A stretch of 64,000 nt of DNA from assembly GCF_013201545.1 (NCBI RefSeq), contig NZ_CP053746.1, positions 2,073,001-2,137,000 of the forward strand, in the 5' to 3' direction. This document shows positions 59,419 to 64,000 of the stretch, piece after piece. The notes under the pieces are model-generated. The model worked only from the letters and a program-made list of their open reading frames with translations, was not told the origin of the DNA and did no database searches. The translations under genes were made by a program, and so were the position numbers. How positions within the stretch are numbered: position 1 is the first letter of the stretch; the number at the start of each line of letters is the position of its first letter. This DNA is from Pseudomonas graminis. GTDB lineage: Bacteria; Pseudomonadota; Gammaproteobacteria; Pseudomonadales; Pseudomonadaceae.

Positions 59419-60084
59419 TTAGTTGTGGTCGGCGTCCAGGTTGAAGAACATGGTCTTGCCGCCTTCGCTGGTATAGCCAGTGTGGTCCTGGGTGTAGACC
59501 CCGGCCTTGAAGTAAAGCTGCTGTTTGCTCCAGTTGGCGCTGATCCGGTCGTTCCAGCCCATGCCATGGGCGGTCACACTGAGCAGCCCGGCCTTATTCA
59601 GGTGGATGACGTAGTTAAACGTCTCATTCAGGCTGACGTTTTCCGCAACAGTGATCACACGCGCTTTTTTATCGCTAGGGCGATAGCGGACCTTGGCGAC
59701 GATGTTGCCCATGTGCGTCGCTTCCAGGTACTGATATTCGAGCTTCAGGAGCGGCTGAGTGCTGTCGTAAACGTGGATCTGCCCGATGACGACCCTGCCA
59801 GAGGATGGCACCTGCAGGACTTTAAGCTTTGCGTTGAGGTAATTGTCGGCGTCCTGGTAGTACCAGTTGTGCAGCGTGCCGTTGGACCAGGTCTCACGTA
59901 ATTCGCTGCGCGGATAGATCGCATTGGCGGTCTTGGTGCCGGTGACCGGTGCCCAGAACGTGACGTTCGATGAGCCGGACTTGAAATACTTGCTGTCGTA
60001 ACCTTTAAGCAGTTGCTGCGTTTCGATCGTGGCGGGGGGCGAGCCCACTGGAATGCTCAGATTCCACGTTCCCAAATCAATCAT
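59419..60084 (-). CDS. Polysaccharide lyase family 7 protein (alginate lyase)
   Basis: A 221-residue single-domain PL7 enzyme. The three active-site strands are complete: RSELRE (about 70-75), QIH (about 111-113, catalytic His) and YFKAGVYTQ (about 194-202, catalytic Tyr). It should cleave alginate by beta-elimination. There is no signal peptide from ATG 60084 (MIDLGTWNLSIPVG), as in similar Pseudomonas PL7 proteins, so it acts in the cytoplasm or leaves by a non-Sec route or lysis. The in-frame ATG-like starts up to 60117 add nothing. A good promoter lies at 60149-60177. Confidence 0.9.
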   Translation of the reverse strand: MIDLGTWNLSIPVGSPPATIETQQLLKGYDSKYFKSGSSNVTFWAPVTGTKTANAIYPRSELRETWSNGTLHNWYYQDADNYLNAKLKVLQVPSSGRVVIGQIHVYDSTQPLLKLEYQYLEATHMGNIVAKVRYRPSDKKARVITVAENVSLNETFNYVIHLNKAGLLSVTAHGMGWNDRISANWSKQQLYFKAGVYTQDHTGYTSEGGKTMFFNLDADHN

Positions 60085-60148
60085 GTCTAGTCGTCCGGTA
60101 TGTCTCATTGCCAGCAAAGTCGCGGGCGCAAGGGGTTAAGGGGCGCTT

Positions 60149-60177
60149 TTTATACGGTTCACCGCTGCGTTTGTTAA
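60149..60177 (-). promoter_or_regulatory. Candidate sigma-70 promoter of the alginate lyase gene
   Basis: On the minus strand, TTAACA (60177-60172) and TATAAA (60154-60149) are separated by exactly 17 bases; each box matches five of six consensus bases. Transcription would start near 60142, giving a leader of about 58 bases. Confidence 0.6.
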
Positions 60178-60195
60178 TGCGATTCCGTCGAACGG

Positions 60196-60249
60196 TTGAC
60201 GTCAAAGTGCCGCTACTTTTGCTCCAGCGCAGGGTGGGGCTGACGTCAA
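60196..60249. promoter_or_regulatory. Two TGACGTCAA palindromes 44 bp apart
   Basis: TTGACGTCAA (60196-60205) is a perfect 10-base palindrome, and TGACGTCAA recurs at 60241-60249 in the same orientation, four helical turns away. Both lie directly upstream of the alginate lyase promoter, centred near -58 and -102, where activators bind. They are also 140-190 bases before the GGDEF/EAL gene. The binding protein is unknown. Confidence 0.5.
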
Positions 60250-60385
60250 GGGGGGTTACCGTTAGTCGGTTGGATGGCACTTTTTGGAGGGCGCTACTTA
60301 TGCCTGCCTTCTCTTTTCCCCAATCGAAGCTAGAGTAATGGCCAATCAGTCCATCGGCGGGGCCGTCCCCCGGGCAGTAAAGTGA

Positions 60386-62542
60386 ATGATGAGTAGCAGC
60401 ATGGAATGCGTGCAGTCCCCGCCATTAAGTGGCAAATCCGTTTTGTTGGTTGTTGATGATTACCCCGAAAACCTGGTGACCATGTGCGCTGTCCTGCAGC
60501 GACAGGACCGGGAAATCATCACCGCCGCCTCGGGCATGGAAGCGTTGAGTATTTTGCTGGACCGAGATGTCGATCTGGTGCTGCTTGATGTGCAGATGCC
60601 GGACATGGATGGCTTTGAAGTCGCCCGCCTTATGCGTGGCAGTCTGCGAACGCGATTGACGCCGATCATATTCCTCACCGCCAACGAACAATCTCGCGAC
60701 TCTGTCCACAGGGGCTATGCCAGCGGCGCAGTCGATTACCTGTTCAAGCCCTTCGACCCGAATATTCTCAGGCCCAAGGTTCAGGCGCTGCTGGAGCAAC
60801 AGCACAATCGGCGTGCTCTGCAAAAGCTGAGCCGCGAACTGGAGTCGGCGCGGGCATTCAACGCCTCGGTGCTGGCAAATGTGGCCGAAGGCATTCTTGT
60901 CGTCACCGAAGATGGGGTCATCAGCTTCGCCAATCCGGCGATCTGCCGCTTGCTGGGCATGACCGATGGCGAGCTGCGTGGCACCGGGTTGTGCGCCTAC
61001 CTGCACGAACCCAGTGTCGGCGAATGGGCCGATTCCGGTTTTTATCACCACTATCGCCGTGCCGACACCTACCGCGTCCACGACGCCGTGCTGCGAACGC
61101 CCGAGGGCCGACAGGTGCCGGTCGCGTTGTCTTGCGCGCCGCTGCCTGCCGAACAGCGCGCCATGGTGCTCAGCGTGCTCGACATGTCGGTGGTGCGTGA
61201 CCTCTATCGTCAGTTGGAACATCAGGCCGTGACTGACTCCCTCACCGGTCTGCTCAACCGCCGCGGCTTCTATCAGACGGTCGAAGGCATGCTGCTGCGC
61301 AACGAACACGCGGGCAAGTATCTGGTGGTGTTGTACCTGGACCTCGACGGCTTCAAGGATGTGAATGACTCCCTGGGCCACGACGCCGGCGATCAGGTGT
61401 TGCAGTGGGTCGGTGCGCAACTGAAAGACTGCCTGCGCCCTTACGATGTGCTCGCGCGCATGGGTGGCGATGAGTTCGTAGTGGTCATCGACGGGCTGGA
61501 CTTCCCCGAACACGCCGCGAAGGTCGCCGAAAAGCTGATCGAGAGGGTGTCTGCCCGCCGCATGATTGACGGGGTCGAAGCCACGTTGGGGGCGAGTATC
61601 GGCATCGCGGTCTACCCGGACTGCGGCACCAATCTGGATGGCCTGCTGCGCGCGGCAGACATCGCGATGTACGAAGCCAAGCGCGCAGGGCGTCAGCAGT
61701 ACCGTTTCTTCGATCAGTACATGAATGGCCGCGCACGCTCCCGTCTGATGCTCGAAGAGAGCGTGCGCACGGCGATCGATGGCAAAGACTTTTCCATGGT
61801 CTACCAGCCACAGGTCAACGTGGTCACCGGCAAGACACGGGGCTTCGAGGCGCTGCTGCGGTGGCATCATCCGGACGCGGGCGATGTGCCGTCAGGGGTG
61901 TTTATTCCGCTGCTGGAAGAAACGCGCCTGATCAACAAACTCGGCAGCTGGATTTTCGAACAGGGTGCGGCCCAGCGCCAGCGCTGGAGCGACGTATTCC
62001 CGGACGATCTGGTGATGAGCGTCAGCGTGAGTCCTGCGCAATTCAGCCTGCCGAATCTGGCGGCCGAGCTGCAGCGCGCCATGCAGCTGCATGGCCTGAA
62101 ACCCCGGCAACTGGAAGTCGAGATCACCGAGCCTTCGCTGGTTCACAACCTGGTGCACAGCCGCAAGCAGCTGCAGGATTTGCATAACATTGGCGTGCGC
62201 GTGTCGCTGGACGATTTCGGTGCAGGCGACAGCTCCCTTGCCCACCTGCGCAATCTTGATCTGGACACCCTGAAACTTGATCGCCACTTCATTGGCGGCA
62301 TGCTGGGATCGTCCCGGGATCTTGCTGTCGCGCGCAGCATTATTGACCTGTGTCGCATGCTCGATATCGAGGTGATTGCCGAGGGCGTCGAGACCTACGA
62401 GCAATATGAGTGGCTGGTCGACAACGGCTGTCAGATCATTCAGGGCTTCCTGATTGCCCATCCGATGCCGCCATTGGAGGCCGAGCGTTTTGTCGAGCCG
62501 GTCGATCTGCCGGTCGCGTTACAGCTGCTCGGGCAGGACTGA
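60386..62542 (+). CDS. REC-PAS-GGDEF-EAL cyclic-di-GMP signalling protein
   Basis: A 718-residue cytoplasmic response regulator. REC is at about 17-135 (phospho-acceptor Asp in VLLDVQMPD), PAS at about 160-275, GGDEF at about 285-445 with an intact MGGDEF and a product-inhibition RPYD five residues before it. EAL is at about 460-705 with EALLRW, EITE, LDDFGAG, KLDRHF and AEGVET intact. The metal-binding Asn normally in the SVNVS strand is Ser here (MSVSVSPAQ), so phosphodiesterase activity may be weak or lost. The cognate kinase is not in the window. The ATGs at 60386 and 60389 are both possible. Confidence 0.93.
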   Translation: MMSSSMECVQSPPLSGKSVLLVVDDYPENLVTMCAVLQRQDREIITAASGMEALSILLDRDVDLVLLDVQMPDMDGFEVARLMRGSLRTRLTPIIFLTANEQSRDSVHRGYASGAVDYLFKPFDPNILRPKVQALLEQQHNRRALQKLSRELESARAFNASVLANVAEGILVVTEDGVISFANPAICRLLGMTDGELRGTGLCAYLHEPSVGEWADSGFYHHYRRADTYRVHDAVLRTPEGRQVPVALSCAPLPAEQRAMVLSVLDMSVVRDLYRQLEHQAVTDSLTGLLNRRGFYQTVEGMLLRNEHAGKYLVVLYLDLDGFKDVNDSLGHDAGDQVLQWVGAQLKDCLRPYDVLARMGGDEFVVVIDGLDFPEHAAKVAEKLIERVSARRMIDGVEATLGASIGIAVYPDCGTNLDGLLRAADIAMYEAKRAGRQQYRFFDQYMNGRARSRLMLEESVRTAIDGKDFSMVYQPQVNVVTGKTRGFEALLRWHHPDAGDVPSGVFIPLLEETRLINKLGSWIFEQGAAQRQRWSDVFPDDLVMSVSVSPAQFSLPNLAAELQRAMQLHGLKPRQLEVEITEPSLVHNLVHSRKQLQDLHNIGVRVSLDDFGAGDSSLAHLRNLDLDTLKLDRHFIGGMLGSSRDLAVARSIIDLCRMLDIEVIAEGVETYEQYEWLVDNGCQIIQGFLIAHPMPPLEAERFVEPVDLPVALQLLGQD

Positions 62543-62581
62543 CGCGGTAGACTCGCGTTTTTCCCGCGACCCGATCCGACC

Positions 62582-63100
62582 ATGACTGCCACCACGCCCA
62601 TGCCGCTCAAATACCTGCAGGCCTACCCCGAGGGTCTACAGGATCATGTTCGGCAGCTCATCTCGCAGGACCGGCTGACGGATTATCTGCAGCAGCGCTA
62701 TCCGGATCGCCACGAAATCCAGAGCGACAAAGCGCTGTACGCCTACGCGCTGGCGCTCAAACAGGAATACCTGCGCAACGCGCCGAACATCGACAAAGTG
62801 CTGTTCGACAACCGCCTGGACCTGACCCATCGCGCACTGGGCCTGCACACTACGGTGTCGCGGGTGCAGGGCGGCAAGCTCAAATCCAAGAAGGAAATCC
62901 GCGTGGCGGCGTTGTTCAAGGACGCCGCGCCGCAGTTTCTGAAGATGATCGTGGTCCACGAACTGGCGCATTTCAAAGAGTCAGACCACAACAAGGCGTT
63001 CTATCAGTTGTGCGAGCACATGCAGCCCGGCTATCACCAGCTGGAATTCGACCTGCGCATCTACCTGACCTGGCGGGACATGCAGACAGCCGGGCGCTGA
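62582..63100 (+). CDS. YgjP-like zinc metallopeptidase-domain protein
   Basis: A 172-residue protein whose C-terminal part has VVHELAHFKESDHNKAFY: an HExxH zinc motif with the third ligand His shortly after, as in the YgjP/DUF45 (M48-like) group. The N-terminal half is helical without recognised domains. It lacks a signal peptide. Its substrate is unknown. It begins 39 bases after the GGDEF/EAL gene and may be cotranscribed with it. Confidence 0.87.
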   Translation: MTATTPMPLKYLQAYPEGLQDHVRQLISQDRLTDYLQQRYPDRHEIQSDKALYAYALALKQEYLRNAPNIDKVLFDNRLDLTHRALGLHTTVSRVQGGKLKSKKEIRVAALFKDAAPQFLKMIVVHELAHFKESDHNKAFYQLCEHMQPGYHQLEFDLRIYLTWRDMQTAGR

Positions 63101-63131
63101 TCAGGCGTTAACGCATTTCAAGGAAGTTTCG

Positions 63132-63428
63132 ATGGAAGTCAGCAAGACCAAGAGCAGTTTCTATCGCCGCCTGTATGTGGCGTATCTGATCGACAGTGGC
63201 GTCGCCAGCAGCGTACCGGCCCTGACTGATGTCACCGGCATGCCCCGTCGCACCGCTCAGGACACCATCGCGGCGCTGGCCGATCTGGATATTGTCTGTG
63301 AGTTCGAACAGCTCGATGGCGCGCGCAATCATGCCGGCGGTTACCGGATCCGTGACTGGGGCGCGATTGACCGCCGCTGGATCGACGGCAATCTGCAAAC
63401 CATCAAGACGGTGCTGGGGTATCCGTGA
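63132..63428 (+). CDS. Small winged-helix DNA-binding protein
   Basis: A 98-residue protein. Residues 8-60 form a helix-turn-helix with wing (SFYRRLYVAYLIDSG, VTGMPRRTAQDTIAAL, DIVCEFEQLDG). Such one-domain proteins are widespread in pseudomonads and are presumed regulators; no ligand domain is attached. AAGGAAG precedes the ATG. It is 31 bases after the metallopeptidase gene, so the two may form an operon. Confidence 0.82.
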   Translation: MEVSKTKSSFYRRLYVAYLIDSGVASSVPALTDVTGMPRRTAQDTIAALADLDIVCEFEQLDGARNHAGGYRIRDWGAIDRRWIDGNLQTIKTVLGYP

Positions 63429-63454
63429 CGTCGTGTCAGGGGCGTTGATTCAAG

Positions 63455-63486
63455 AGCTTCCCGGCTAAAGCCGGTCCTGCGAGGGA
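63455..63486. repeat. Single REP element, CCGGCT-AAGCCGG family
   Basis: CTTCCCGGCTAAAGCCGGTCC (in part), followed by TGCGAGGGA, matches the arm found at 12961 and 13027. It lies between the converging winged-helix and elaA genes and has no inverted partner here. Confidence 0.65.
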
Positions 63487-63508
63487 CATCGGCGTCCCTG
63501 AGATGGAG

Positions 63509-63967
63509 TCAGTCCAGGTCGCGACGCATGCTGATGTGCGGAATACCGTCCTCGACATACACCTCGCCCACCGGATTGAAGCCGTAACGGCTGTAATAAC
63601 CCTGCAAGTGCGCCTGGGCCGAGAGAAATATCGGCTGGTCCGGCCACTGGAGTTCTGCGTGTTTCAGCGCCTGGACCATCAATTCATGGCCCATGCCCTT
63701 GTTGCGCATGGAGGGTGCAGTCACCACCCGGCCAATGGTCACGTCACCGTTCTGCTGAATCGGGTCCAGCAGGCGCAGGTAGGCAACCAGCTGGTCATTT
63801 TGCCAGGCCATGAGATGGCAGGTATCGCCCAGCAAATCCTGGCCATCGACGTCCAGATACCAGCATTTCTGCTCCACCACGAACACCTGCGCCCTCAGTT
63901 GCAGAATGGCGTACAACTGCTCTTTTCCAAGGTCGGTATGGTGTTTGCAAATCCAGTTGATAGACAT
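63509..63967 (-). CDS. elaA: GNAT acetyltransferase ElaA
   Basis: A 152-residue GNAT protein of the ElaA type. The N-terminal LRAQVFVVEQKCWYLDVDGQD is the ElaA hallmark. The acetyl-CoA loop is in RVVTAPSMRNKGMGHELM (about 81-98), and the C-terminus YYSRYGFNPVGEVYVEDGIPHI closes the fold. The substrate is unknown. The gene is complete, with its ATG at 63967; the last 33 bases of the window show nothing. Confidence 0.92.
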   Translation of the reverse strand: MSINWICKHHTDLGKEQLYAILQLRAQVFVVEQKCWYLDVDGQDLLGDTCHLMAWQNDQLVAYLRLLDPIQQNGDVTIGRVVTAPSMRNKGMGHELMVQALKHAELQWPDQPIFLSAQAHLQGYYSRYGFNPVGEVYVEDGIPHISMRRDLD

Positions 63968-64000
63968 GACGCCGGCCTGCGAGAAGAAGTGGATGCCGGA

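Noticed and set aside
60196..60249. TGACGTCA as a cAMP-response element
   Set aside because: The likeness to the eukaryotic CRE is coincidental in a bacterium; bacterial CRP/Vfr sites (TGTGA-N6-TCACA) are different. The repeats are reported only as an unknown operator.

Overview
The window is a GC-rich chromosomal segment of a Pseudomonas, most likely from the P. fluorescens / P. syringae side of the genus. The evidence is the pilQ-aroK-aroB-damX-like-gltB-gltD-hemE order, the typical Pseudomonas REP palindromes (several families with inverted pairs), a trifunctional putA divergent from putP, and Pseudomonas-type DUF6543 ('dermonecrotic toxin') proteins. The assignment rests on gene content and protein style alone.

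Layout. Positions 1-12.9 kb are core genes on the plus strand: the 3' part of pilQ, shikimate genes aroK and aroB, an AAA+/SPOR cell-division-type protein, the glutamate synthase pair gltB/gltD and hemE. At 13.1-15.4 kb an MFS exporter is divergent from a LysR regulator. At 15.7-34.3 kb, all on the minus strand, lies one very compact operon of 20 genes, nearly all overlapping by 1-26 bases, for an aryl polyene (APE) pigment. It holds an ammonia-lyase for the aryl starter, an acyl-ACP ligase fused to a dehydratase, two ACPs, two ketosynthases and a chain-length-factor-like partner, a ketoreductase, a second dehydratase, a thioesterase, acyl-/glycosyl-/methyl-transferases, a LolA-like carrier, an MMPL exporter, a Kef-like membrane protein and a halogenase-like flavoenzyme. 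A small exported protein follows it.

From 34.6 to 38.5 kb is a mixed accessory stretch: an orphan ParA-type ATPase, an orphan PAAR spike protein, trxC, an unrecognised 314-residue protein, and a higBA toxin-antitoxin pair in which the toxin carries a one-base frameshift while the antitoxin is intact. From 38.5 to 45.2 kb are selO, an MscK-type mechanosensitive channel and the antiporter nhaP2, all on the minus strand.

From 45.4 to 51.5 kb two large plus-strand genes stand in tandem. They share the same type of N-terminal and middle (DUF6543-like) architecture but carry different C-terminal warheads: an Arg-Ser-(Glu-x-Glu) ADP-ribosyltransferase in the first, and a TcdA/TcdB-like (GT44-type) glycosyltransferase in the second. 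In the second, the catalytic Asp/Arg/Tyr/DxD residues keep the same spacing as in TcdB. No immunity or secretion gene is adjacent. This pair is the most interesting item in the window. The rest is metabolic or regulatory: an acyl-CoA dehydrogenase, putA/putP with three GTTGCA candidate PutA operators between them, a PL7 alginate lyase with a good sigma-70-like promoter and two TGACGTCAA palindromes 44 bp apart, a REC-PAS-GGDEF-EAL protein with an altered EAL metal-binding position, a YgjP-like metallopeptidase, a small winged-helix protein and elaA.
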